Below, piece by piece: positions 1 through 6,681 of a stretch of DNA of 26,189 nt; positions within the stretch are counted from its first letter, which is position 1, and each line of letters starts with the position of its first letter. The DNA comes from an uncultured Tessaracoccus sp. (GTDB taxonomy: Bacteria; Actinomycetota; Actinomycetes; Propionibacteriales; Propionibacteriaceae), in assembly GCF_947286155.1 (NCBI RefSeq), contig NZ_CAMYPD010000039.1, positions 1-26,189 of the forward strand, read 5' to 3'. Below the pieces are notes generated by a model. That model was not told where the DNA came from, did no database searches, and was given only the letters and a program-made list of their open reading frames with translations. Both the position numbers and the translations under genes were made by a program.

Positions 1-1
1 G

Positions 2-94
2 CACCGCTTCGGCAATCTGTTCGGCAACTGGCTGGGCAGCGCCGGCCTGTACCTACTGCGTCGCGACGAGCGCATCCACAAGCCGCGCTACTGA
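2..94 (+). CDS. C-terminal end of an unidentified protein (partial)
   Basis: A reading frame open at the left edge ends at TGA 92-94 and gives the last 30 residues of a protein. The tail is basic and aromatic (it ends RRDERIHKPRY) and follows a Gly/Leu-rich stretch that could be the end of a membrane helix. It overlaps the convergent exonuclease gene by 42 bases (53-94), unusual but credible for tail-to-tail genes. Thirty residues are too few to name a family. The alternative is that the frame is fortuitous. Confidence 0.45.
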   Translation, partial: HRFGNLFGNWLGSAGLYLLRRDERIHKPRY

Positions 95-943
95 TTGCCC
101 GAGCCCCAACCGCTCCGTGAAGTCGGCGACCGCGTCGCGATCCGGGCCGGGGGACATCGGCACCGCGAGGGGGAGTGTGGCGACGGTGGTGGTCACCTCG
201 CGCGCCCGCAGCACGTAGTCAGCGGATTCTTGCAAGCCCCGACGCACCGCCGGGCGCATCGTCGTCGACGGGTCTCCCGCCGCCTCAACCATGGCCTCCA
301 GTGTCGGATACTGCTGCACCAGCGCGGCCGCGGTCTTGTCGCCGATGCCCTTCACGCCGGGGAGCCCGTCGGAGGGGTCACCGCGCAACACCGCATAATC
401 GACGTAGCGCGCCGCCGGCACGTTGTGACGGGCCAGTACCTCGTCGGGAGTGATGAGTTCGCTCTTCGCCACCGACGAGCCGACGTACACCACCGACGTC
501 TCCTCATCGACGAGCTGGAAGAGGTCGCGGTCGCCGGTGACGACGAGTGTCGTTTCCTCATGCTGTGCCGCGAGCGAGGCGAGGACGTCGTCGGCTTCGT
601 ATCCGCTGGCTCCGACGACGGGCACCCCCGCGGCTTCGAGCACTGCCCGGATCCACGGGATTTGCCGGGCGAGATTCTCGTCGACGAGCTCCCCACCGTC
701 GTCGGCTACCCGGTGAGCCTTGTAGCTCGCGACGAGATCGACCCGCCAGTTGGGCCGCCAGTCGTCGTCCCAAGCGCACACCAGTTGGTCGGGGGAGTAG
801 CGTTCGATGAGACGGGTGAGGAAGTCGCAGGTGCCGCGCACGGCGTTCACTGGATGTCCGTCCGGCGATGTCAACGTTGCAGGTAGCCCGAAGAAAGCGC
901 GGTAGAAGAGATACGACGTATCGCAAGCCATGAGTGCGGTCAC
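53..943 (-). CDS. 5'-3' exonuclease (FEN/PIN-like, Pol I N-terminal type)
   Basis: A 296-residue stand-alone 5'-3' exonuclease of the kind related to the N-terminal domain of DNA polymerase I; it trims flaps and RNA primers in replication and repair. The acidic metal-binding residues of the family are visible: D8, D59/D60, the YEADD motif at 115-119, GDRD at 137-140, and D189/D192. The helix-3-turn-helix follows (SDGLPGVKGIG, about 191-201). I chose the GTG at 943 because it places the start about 15 residues before the RAFFG motif, as I recall for actinobacterial homologues (MTA...). The ATG at 931 is the alternative (292 aa). The frame stays open upstream to 1876, but that part lies antisense to lnt and is not coding. 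It is divergent from lnt, with 36 bases between starts. Confidence 0.9.
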   Translation of the reverse strand: MTALMACDTSYLFYRAFFGLPATLTSPDGHPVNAVRGTCDFLTRLIERYSPDQLVCAWDDDWRPNWRVDLVASYKAHRVADDGGELVDENLARQIPWIRAVLEAAGVPVVGASGYEADDVLASLAAQHEETTLVVTGDRDLFQLVDEETSVVYVGSSVAKSELITPDEVLARHNVPAARYVDYAVLRGDPSDGLPGVKGIGDKTAAALVQQYPTLEAMVEAAGDPSTTMRPAVRRGLQESADYVLRAREVTTTVATLPLAVPMSPGPDRDAVADFTERLGLGQSVARLVDALVATQ

Positions 944-967
944 GTGCCTAGCATGGCATGTTGCGGG

Positions 968-979
968 TAGGCTGCGTGC
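968..979 (+). promoter_or_regulatory. -10 box of a leaderless lnt promoter
   Basis: TAGGCT at 968-973 fits the actinobacterial TANNNT -10 consensus and ends exactly 6 bases before the lnt GTG at 980, so transcription would begin at the start codon. No Shine-Dalgarno sequence is seen, and no convincing -35 element. Confidence 0.55.
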
Positions 980-2521
980 GTGATCGAGCGTCGAGAGCTT
1001 CCCACCTGGGCCACCGCGTTGCTGGCAGTGGCTGCCGGGCTGCTCATCGGCGCCGGGCAGGCGCCGCTTGGGGTGTGGCCGGCAACGATGATCGGCCTTG
1101 CCCTCCTGACGTGGCTCGTCGCGGGCATGCGCAAGCGCGCCGCGTTCGGCTACGGGTACATAGCGGGCATCGCCATGAACACCCTCACCATTTCCTGGAT
1201 TGCGGTGTTGGGCGTACCCATCGCCATCGGTTTGATTGCCTACGCATCGCTGTGGATGGGGCTCACTGGCCTGCTCATCTCCTCGCTGATTCGGCTTCCG
1301 CTGTGGCCAGCGTGGGTGGCGACGGCGTGGGTCTCGGTGGAATATGTCTCTGGGAACTGGCCATTCGGTGGTTTCGCCTGGACACGCTTGGCGTTCACGC
1401 TCGCAGATTCCCCGCTGAGCGGGTTGTTGCCCTACGTGGGCATGGCTGGTGTGACGCTCATCATGGTGTGGCTCTCCCAGCTGCTGTTGGTGCGTCGCTG
1501 GTGGCGCACCGCTCCTGTCATACTGCTCGCTATCGTCGTGAGCGGCTGTTTGCTGTTCCTTCCGCCGAGCCAGCCAGAACAGCACGTGACGGTGGCCGTC
1601 GTGCAACCGAACGTGAACCGCCACGAGTACGGCGGCCCGTACTACGCCAGGGCTGTGACGAACAACGCGCTGAGCTCCACGGTGATGGCCATGGCGATTG
1701 CGCGAACTTCCGATACCGATGTCGACTTCGTGCTGTGGCCGGAGTCTGCCGTCGACATTGATCCGTTGCGCGACGACGAGTCCAGGCGCCGCGTCGACGC
1801 GGCGGCAAAGCTCGCTGGGGCTCCGGTGCTCGTCGGGGCTGTGACGCTGCCCGACAACCCTCCAGATGCACGCCAAACCTCAGCCCTGTGGTGGGGGCCA
1901 GCGTCTGGCCCGACGGCCATCTACCACAAGCGCAACCTCGTGCCGTTCGGCGAGTGGATCCCATTCCGTGACGTGCTGCTGCCGCTCATTCCGATGTTGG
2001 AGATGACGGGCCGGCAGTCAGTTCCCGGCACCGAGCCTGGCGTGCTCGACGCTCCGGTTGCTCGGTACCCGTCGCTCAAGGTAGGCACCATCGTGTGCTT
2101 CGAGCTGGCCTACGACGACACCGTCTACGACACCGTGCGAGCCGGCGGGAACGTCATCGTTTCGCAATCGAACGAGAACACCTACGCCAACACGTTCCAA
2201 ATTCCGCAGCAGCAAGTCATGAACCGCATCCGTGCGAAAGAACTGGGCCGCGAGGTCGTCGTCGGCACCCTGAACTCCATCTCTGGACACGTCACGGCGC
2301 GAGGAACGTTCATTGAACCAACGGCGGAGTTCGAAGGCGCTGAGCGTCTGGTGACAGTGCCGCTTCGCTATCGGCTCACGCCGGCGGTCACCGTCGGGCC
2401 TCTCCTGTCGAGGATCGCCCTCGTCGCGACGGTGGGAGCACTTGCCTTCCTCTTGGTTCAGCGTTTCCGAGCCCGGGGTAGGCTGGCCGGCACGACGTCG
2501 AAAGAGGTGCTTGATGCGTGA
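980..2521 (+). CDS. lnt: apolipoprotein N-acyltransferase
   Basis: A 513-residue membrane enzyme that adds the third acyl chain to the N-terminal cysteine of lipoproteins. The N-terminal ~190 residues are a run of hydrophobic helices, followed by an extracytoplasmic nitrilase-like domain and one C-terminal helix (~478-497). The catalytic triad is in place: E255 in LWPESAVD, K317 in YHKRNLVPFGEW, and C373 in IVCFELAYDD (compare E267/K335/C387 in E. coli Lnt). Length matches the family. The GTG start at 980 sits 6 bases after a -10 box. The stop overlaps the ppm1 start by 8 bases. In Mycobacterium tuberculosis the Lnt-like and Ppm domains are one polypeptide; here they are adjacent, overlapping genes. 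Confidence 0.95.
   Translation: MIERRELPTWATALLAVAAGLLIGAGQAPLGVWPATMIGLALLTWLVAGMRKRAAFGYGYIAGIAMNTLTISWIAVLGVPIAIGLIAYASLWMGLTGLLISSLIRLPLWPAWVATAWVSVEYVSGNWPFGGFAWTRLAFTLADSPLSGLLPYVGMAGVTLIMVWLSQLLLVRRWWRTAPVILLAIVVSGCLLFLPPSQPEQHVTVAVVQPNVNRHEYGGPYYARAVTNNALSSTVMAMAIARTSDTDVDFVLWPESAVDIDPLRDDESRRRVDAAAKLAGAPVLVGAVTLPDNPPDARQTSALWWGPASGPTAIYHKRNLVPFGEWIPFRDVLLPLIPMLEMTGRQSVPGTEPGVLDAPVARYPSLKVGTIVCFELAYDDTVYDTVRAGGNVIVSQSNENTYANTFQIPQQQVMNRIRAKELGREVVVGTLNSISGHVTARGTFIEPTAEFEGAERLVTVPLRYRLTPAVTVGPLLSRIALVATVGALAFLLVQRFRARGRLAGTTSKEVLDA
2479..2510 (+). promoter_or_regulatory. possible internal promoter and ribosome binding site of ppm1
   Basis: A TAGGCT hexamer (2479-2484) lies inside the 3' end of lnt, and an AAAGAGG purine run (2501-2507) lies 6 bases before the ppm1 ATG at 2514. 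The hexamer is identical to the -10 boxes of lnt and the GNAT gene, so a secondary promoter is possible, but this is coding sequence and may be chance. The ribosome binding site supports the ATG at 2514 over the upstream in-frame ATG at 2442. Confidence 0.3.
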
Positions 2522-3272
2522 CGACAACACGGTGGGTCGGATTCTAGTCATCATCCCCACCTACAACGAATCGCAGAATATCGAGTCCGTCACCACACGG
2601 TTGCGTAGCGCTGTCCCCGACGCACATGTGCTGATCGCAGATGACAACTCTCCCGACGGCACCGGCAACATCGCCGATCGCCTCGCTGCGAACGATGACC
2701 ACGTCCACGTGATGCACCGGCAAGGCAAGCAAGGCCTCGGCGCCGCGTACCTCGCGAGCTTTCACTGGGGCCTCGACGAGGGCTACGACGTGCTTGTACA
2801 GCATGATGCCGACGGCTCCCACCAACCTGAGGAACTCCCGAGGCTGCTCGACGCCATTGCTGATGGCGCCGACATGGTGAAGGGCTCGCGCTGGGTTCCC
2901 GGTGGATCCGTGGTGAATTGGTCCAAGACGAGGGAGTTCATCAGCAAGGGCGGCTCGTTGTGGACGCGGTTGTGGCTCGGCATTCCTGTGAAAGACGCCA
3001 CCGGCGGGTTCAACGCCTTTCGCGCCAGCACTCTCAGAGGGCTCAACCTCGACGAGGTTGCCTCGGCCGGGTATTGCTTCCAGATCGACATGGTGTGGCG
3101 CGCGCTGCAACATGGCTTCAAGGTGGTGGAAGTGCCGATCACATTCGTGGAACGCGAGCTGGGTGATTCCAAGATGAGCCGCAACATCGTGATCGAGGCC
3201 CTCATCCGCACCACGCTGTGGGGTATCGACCACCGCATCAATCAGGTGAAGGGGCTGTTCCGTCGTGACTGA
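2514..3272 (+). CDS. ppm1: polyprenol-phosphate mannose synthase (GT2)
   Basis: A 252-residue GT-A fold glycosyltransferase of family 2 that transfers mannose from GDP-mannose to polyprenyl phosphate at the cytoplasmic face of the membrane, supplying mannose for lipoglycans and glycoproteins. Signatures: IIPTYNES (13-20), DDNSPDGT (43-50) and the DXD-type DADGSH (98-103). GSRWVPGG (124-131) and the SKMSRN region (219-224) are also typical of bacterial dolichol-phosphate mannose synthase relatives. No C-terminal membrane anchor is present, so it may depend on Lnt or another partner for localisation. Starts at ATG 2514, overlapping lnt by 8 bases; its stop overlaps fxsA by 8 bases, so the three genes look translationally coupled. 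Confidence 0.93.
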   Translation: MRDDNTVGRILVIIPTYNESQNIESVTTRLRSAVPDAHVLIADDNSPDGTGNIADRLAANDDHVHVMHRQGKQGLGAAYLASFHWGLDEGYDVLVQHDADGSHQPEELPRLLDAIADGADMVKGSRWVPGGSVVNWSKTREFISKGGSLWTRLWLGIPVKDATGGFNAFRASTLRGLNLDEVASAGYCFQIDMVWRALQHGFKVVEVPITFVERELGDSKMSRNIVIEALIRTTLWGIDHRINQVKGLFRRD

Positions 3273-3810
3273 ACGCGCTCAGCGTCCACCGTCGCCCTGG
3301 CTCGTGTTCGCGATTCTGGCCGCTCCTTTCGTGCTCTGGGCCGTCGCTGAAATCGCGGTGCTCATTTGGCTCTCTCGCACAATCGGGTGGTGGACGCTGT
3401 TCCTACTCGTCGGCACGTCGCTGGCTGGCGTCGTACTGCTCATGCGCACGGGTAGGCGGTCACTGCACCGTTTCAAGCAACGAGCACTCGCCGACGAGCC
3501 GCTCCCAGATGATGACAGCGACACGAGCCACGTCATATTCGGGTCGGTGTTGCTCATCATCCCCGGCTTCATTTCCGACTTGGTCGGTTTGTTGTTCGTG
3601 CTGCCGTTCACGAGGCCACTGCTGAAGGCGAGTTTCGATCGTATGCACCGCTGGGCCATGCGTCGCAAGGCTGAGCGACAAGCGGCTGAGAACGGAGTTA
3701 TTCCGGGCGAGGTTGTCGATGACGCTCCCGAAACGTCACAAGAAAATGACAACGGCCCCCTCGTGATTGAGGGGACCGTGATTGACGACGAGAACGAGCC
3801 GAATCAGTAG
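3265..3810 (+). CDS. fxsA: FxsA family membrane protein
   Basis: A 181-residue integral membrane protein of the FxsA family, whose E. coli member was found through its effect on exclusion of phage T7 by F plasmids; the molecular function is unclear. Hydrophobic segments lie at about 13-33, 42-60 and 92-116. The family's conserved cores are visible: an Ala/Glu-rich first helix, a GWWT-L-LL turn, and the LLIIPGFISDLVGLLFVLP segment. The C-terminal ~50 residues are polar and acidic, expected in the cytoplasm. The start is the GTG at 3265, overlapping the ppm1 stop. It ends tail-to-tail with rbpA, overlapping it by 7 bases, with no terminator hairpin seen between them. Confidence 0.9.
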   Translation: MTERAQRPPSPWLVFAILAAPFVLWAVAEIAVLIWLSRTIGWWTLFLLVGTSLAGVVLLMRTGRRSLHRFKQRALADEPLPDDDSDTSHVIFGSVLLIIPGFISDLVGLLFVLPFTRPLLKASFDRMHRWAMRRKAERQAAENGVIPGEVVDDAPETSQENDNGPLVIEGTVIDDENEPNQ

Positions 3811-4142
3811 CTGTCGCCTTCGCGCTTCTTGGTGAGCTGTTCCTTGAAAATATCTTCCAGCTCGGGCATGGAACGGCGTTCGCGAAGCATGTCCCAGTGT
3901 GTGCGCACGGGTTTTTCTTCCTTCTCTTCCCCGACAACCCCGTCGGAGCGCACAGCCGGCTGGCCGCACTTCTTGCATTCCCATTCGGTGGGAAGGTCAG
4001 CCTCGACGGAGAACGTCACCTCGAAGTGATGCCCGTTAGGGCAGTCAAACCCGAGCGATTGACGCTCTGCGAACTCGATGCCTTGTTCGTCTTCAAAGGT
4101 CTTTGAGCCGAGGCCAACGCCTCGGAGTGCATGATCTGCCAT
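3804..4142 (-). CDS. rbpA: RNA polymerase-binding protein RbpA
   Basis: A 112-residue actinobacterial transcription factor that binds RNA polymerase and the principal sigma factor and promotes open-complex formation. All parts of the family are seen: an N-terminal tail, the core with C34, H38, C56 and C59 at the positions of the zinc ligands described for Streptomyces RbpA, a basic linker, and the C-terminal sigma-interacting segment around HWDMLRERRSMPELE (82-96). The ATG at 4142 has a strong ribosome binding site (GAGGAGG, with 4 bases before the ATG). It lies 66 bases downstream of the phosphodiesterase gene on the same strand. This gene is a clear marker of Actinomycetota. Confidence 0.97.
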   Translation of the reverse strand: MADHALRGVGLGSKTFEDEQGIEFAERQSLGFDCPNGHHFEVTFSVEADLPTEWECKKCGQPAVRSDGVVGEEKEEKPVRTHWDMLRERRSMPELEDIFKEQLTKKREGDSY

Positions 4143-4166
4143 GGAACCTCCTCACCATGTTGTAAC

Positions 4167-4205
4167 GAGCTACCGCGCCATTTGGTTCCCGACGGTAGGT
4201 AGCTC
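4167..4205 (-). terminator. inverted repeat between the phosphodiesterase gene and rbpA
   Basis: GAGCTACC (4167-4174) and GGTAGCTC (4198-4205) are perfect 8-base complements, and CTACCG/CGGTAG (4170-4175, 4193-4198) is an alternative register. On the minus strand the hairpin begins a few bases after the phosphodiesterase stop and ends just before the rbpA ribosome binding site. There is no U-tract, so it may be a weak terminator, a processing site, or a structure in the rbpA leader. Confidence 0.4.
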
Positions 4206-4208
4206 TTG

Positions 4209-4988
4209 CTATCGAGTAGACCACATGCCGCGCATGCGTAGGACCGTTTTCAGCAATTCGGGACGATCCGTCATGATTCCGTCGACTCCCCAGGAGATCA
4301 GGCGGTGCATGGTGGTGTCGTCGTCGATGGTCCACACGTGGATCTTTTTGCCCGCCTTGTGCACGAGGTCGATGGTTCTCGGCGTGACGATGTCGCGCAC
4401 CAGTGGGCCGATGCGTTTGCGCATGGGCACCTGATAGACGTCGCCTCGCGTACGCACGACGCCCGCGAGCAGGCCTGCGACGGCGCCAGGCGATGCCGCA
4501 GTGGTGACGGTTGGTTGGAGTTTGCGAAACAGATGTAGACGCGCCTGGGAAAATGATGCGACGCATACCCGGGCGTGAGCGTTGTGGCGTGTGATCGCTT
4601 TCGACAGCGCGATCGTCGCGCGTTTGTGCTTGATGTCGATGTTGAACTTCGTTTGGGGAAACTCGTCGAGAAGTTCATCGAGCGTGGGAATCTCTTCTCG
4701 GCCTCCCACCCGGAGCTGCTTGAGTTCTTTGAGCGTAAGGTCGCTTGGTTTGCCGTGGAAATCCGTCACGCGCGCCAGGTGATCGTCGTGGAAGGCGACG
4801 AGGTGTCCATCCGCGGAGACATGGATGTCGGTTTCCATGTACCGGTATCCCAGTGCCGCCGCGTTATGGAACGCTCTGAGTGTGTTCTCGATGCCCAGAT
4901 TGGCGGGCAGAAACGAACCGCCACGATGCGCGAACGGGATGAACCGAGGGCTCAAGTATTCGCTCGATGTGACAGCCATACCTGCCAT
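4209..4988 (-). CDS. glycerophosphodiester phosphodiesterase
   Basis: A 259-residue GDPD-family (GlpQ/UgpQ type) enzyme that hydrolyses deacylated phospholipids to glycerol-3-phosphate and an alcohol. The TIM-barrel active-site residues are visible: H21/R22 in AHRGG, E34/N35 in ENTLRAF, E52/D54 in ETDIHVS, H67/D68 in AFHDDH, K120 in FNIDIK, and the W-T pair of HVWTIDDD near the C terminus. No signal peptide is present, so it is cytoplasmic like UgpQ rather than periplasmic like GlpQ. ATG 4988 has GAGG 4 bases upstream; ATG 4979 three codons later is the alternative. It lies 69 bases downstream of the murA-like gene on the same strand. Confidence 0.93.
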   Translation of the reverse strand: MAGMAVTSSEYLSPRFIPFAHRGGSFLPANLGIENTLRAFHNAAALGYRYMETDIHVSADGHLVAFHDDHLARVTDFHGKPSDLTLKELKQLRVGGREEIPTLDELLDEFPQTKFNIDIKHKRATIALSKAITRHNAHARVCVASFSQARLHLFRKLQPTVTTAASPGAVAGLLAGVVRTRGDVYQVPMRKRIGPLVRDIVTPRTIDLVHKAGKKIHVWTIDDDTTMHRLISWGVDGIMTDRPELLKTVLRMRGMWSTR

Positions 4989-5057
4989 TATGCCTCGTGG
5001 TCACGAATGGCGCAGTGCTGGCTTCAGCAGGCTTGCGCTGCGCGCAGGGGAGGAGAA

Positions 5058-6596
5058 TCAGTCTTCGACGTCGCCCCAGAATGTGCTGATATCGGCGCCG
5101 AGCTTGTTGAGCCGTTGCGGAAGGTCCTCGTAGCCACGATTGATGACGTACACGTCGAGCAGATGCGTCGTGCCCTTCGCGGCCAGCGCCGCGAGCAGCA
5201 GACAGACCGCAGGGCGCAAGGCTGGAGGAGTCTGCACCGTGCGTCCGCGCCACTTCGTCGGGCCGATGATGAGCAGACGATGGGCGTCCATGGCCTGAAC
5301 GTTGGCTCCCAAGTCAGCGAGCTTCTGCAAGTGCACGGCACGGTTGTCGTACACCCAGTCGTAGATCATCGACTGCCCAGTTGCCGTGGCGCAGATGACC
5401 GCGAAGAAGGGGAGGTTGTCGATGTTGAGGCCAGGGAACGGCATCGGATGGATTTTGTCCATCGGAGCCTTGAGCTCAGATGGGAACAGGGTGATGTCGA
5501 CGAGGCGGGTCTTGCCGTTACGGCTCAGGTATTCCTGCGACAGCTCCAGCTGCTGACCCATCTCGTCGAGCACAGCAAGTTCGACGTCGAGAAACTGCAC
5601 CGGGCAACGGCGCACCGTCATCTCCGACTGGGTGACAATGCCTGCGGTGAGCAAGCTCATTGCTTCGATGGGGTCTTCCGAGATGTCGTACTCCACGTCG
5701 ACGTTGATGTCCTCGACGCCGGTGATGCGCAGGGAAGTGGTTCCGATGCCCTCAATCTTGACGCCCAGCAACTGCAGGTAGAAGCAGAGATCTTGCACCA
5801 TGTAGTTGCCCGACGCGTTCCGGATGGTGGTGGTACCGGGGGTTCCCGCCGCCGCCATGATGATGTTCTCGGTGACGGTGTCGCCGCGCTCAATGAGGGT
5901 GACGAAGTGCTTGTCAGCGCCGTCCTTGTTGACCGTGGCGTGGTACTGGCCGTCAGTGGCGACCACAGAGAGCCCCAGCTTGCTGAGCCCAGACATGTGG
6001 GGGTGCACGGTGCGCGCGCCGAGGTCGCAGCCGCCTGCGTAGGGAAGATCGAAAGAGTCGAACTCGTGCATGAGAGGGCCGAGGAACATCAGGATGGAGC
6101 GGGTGCGCTTGGCTGCACGCTGGTCGATGGTCTCGGGCGTGAGACGTTCGGGGCGGCGAATAACAAGGTCGTTGCCGTCGCCAGTCCAGGTGAGATCAAC
6201 GCCGATGGAGGCGAGTACCTCGCTGATGCGGTCGACCTCTTCAATGCGGGCGATGCCGCGCAGCGTGGTGGTACCGCGGTTGAGAAGCGAAGCGCACAGC
6301 AATGCCACGGCAGCATTTTTCGACGAGCGCACCTCGATCTCGCCAGAGAGTTTGGTGTTGCCTTGGATGCGGAAGTTCATGGCACCGCGGGTGGCGGACT
6401 GGATGAGCGGCATGTCGAGTGCTTCGGCCAGGCGGTCGATCATGCTGAGCGACAGGTTTTGCTGGCCAGTCTCGATGCGGTGAACGGCACTCTGGGCGGT
6501 GCCCACTTCGTCCGCCAGACGTTGCTGGGACCAACCGCGCGAAACGCGGGCGTCGTGGATGAGACGGCCAATAGATTCACTCGTTGCACTGCTCAT
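5058..6596 (-). CDS. XRE-type HTH fused to a MurA-like enolpyruvyl transferase
   Basis: A 512-residue fusion. Residues 7-62 form an XRE/Cro-type helix-turn-helix (SQQRLADEVGTAQSAVHRIETG). Residues ~73-512 are an EPSP-synthase-fold MurA domain (UDP-GlcNAc 1-carboxyvinyltransferase, first committed step of peptidoglycan synthesis). MurA active-site positions appear kept: K93/N94 in SSKNAA, C190 in AGGCDLGAR (the fosfomycin-target cysteine), R195, D393 in FPGLNIDN, R419 in YDNRAVH, and R461. The ending RGYEDLPQRLNKLGA is MurA-like. About 75-90 residues longer than ordinary MurA, explained by the HTH. Known family features suggest catalysis may be retained; binding of its own promoter palindrome is my inference. 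I recall similar fusions in other actinobacteria, usually beside a separate murA, which is not in this window. ATG 6596 follows a -10 box by 7 bases. Confidence 0.9.
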   Translation of the reverse strand: MSSATSESIGRLIHDARVSRGWSQQRLADEVGTAQSAVHRIETGQQNLSLSMIDRLAEALDMPLIQSATRGAMNFRIQGNTKLSGEIEVRSSKNAAVALLCASLLNRGTTTLRGIARIEEVDRISEVLASIGVDLTWTGDGNDLVIRRPERLTPETIDQRAAKRTRSILMFLGPLMHEFDSFDLPYAGGCDLGARTVHPHMSGLSKLGLSVVATDGQYHATVNKDGADKHFVTLIERGDTVTENIIMAAAGTPGTTTIRNASGNYMVQDLCFYLQLLGVKIEGIGTTSLRITGVEDINVDVEYDISEDPIEAMSLLTAGIVTQSEMTVRRCPVQFLDVELAVLDEMGQQLELSQEYLSRNGKTRLVDITLFPSELKAPMDKIHPMPFPGLNIDNLPFFAVICATATGQSMIYDWVYDNRAVHLQKLADLGANVQAMDAHRLLIIGPTKWRGRTVQTPPALRPAVCLLLAALAAKGTTHLLDVYVINRGYEDLPQRLNKLGADISTFWGDVED

Positions 6597-6603
6597 TTTC
6601 CCG

Positions 6604-6631
6604 ATGTTATCTCACAAATGAGATAAACCAA
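6604..6631 (-). promoter_or_regulatory. promoter of the HTH-murA gene
   Basis: Read on the minus strand: -35 TTGGTT (6631-6626), a 16-base spacer, -10 TAACAT (6609-6604), then 7 bases to the ATG at 6596. This predicts a leaderless transcript. The spacer and -10 are occupied by the palindrome described separately. Confidence 0.6.
6607..6626. promoter_or_regulatory. perfect palindrome, candidate operator for the HTH-MurA protein
   Basis: TTATCTCA (6607-6614) and TGAGATAA (6619-6626) are perfect complements separated by CAAA. The 20-base dyad begins 11 bases upstream of the HTH-murA ATG and overlaps its predicted -10. Its size suits an XRE-family dimer, so autorepression is the simplest reading. 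It may also affect lpd, whose -10 box lies about 43 bases away on the other strand. Confidence 0.65.
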
Positions 6632-6668
6632 GGAGTCGGGGGAGGTGTCGCACACTTCGCTTCGCGAC

Positions 6669-6681
6669 TAGAGTTGCTGTC
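6669..6681 (+). promoter_or_regulatory. -10 box of a leaderless lpd promoter
   Basis: TAGAGT at 6669-6674 is followed by 7 bases and the lpd ATG at 6682. There is no ribosome binding site in that gap. A weak -35 candidate (TGTCGC, 6646-6651) lies 17 bases upstream. Confidence 0.5.

Noticed and set aside
944..1876. Long N-terminal extension of the exonuclease reading frame
   Set aside because: It is antisense to the intact lnt gene and shows no domain; compositional shadow of a G+C-rich gene.
4575..6626. 683-codon open frame on the plus strand
   Set aside because: It runs opposite the phosphodiesterase and HTH-murA genes, both with full active-site motifs; the translation is low-complexity His/Val/Asp/Arg-rich.
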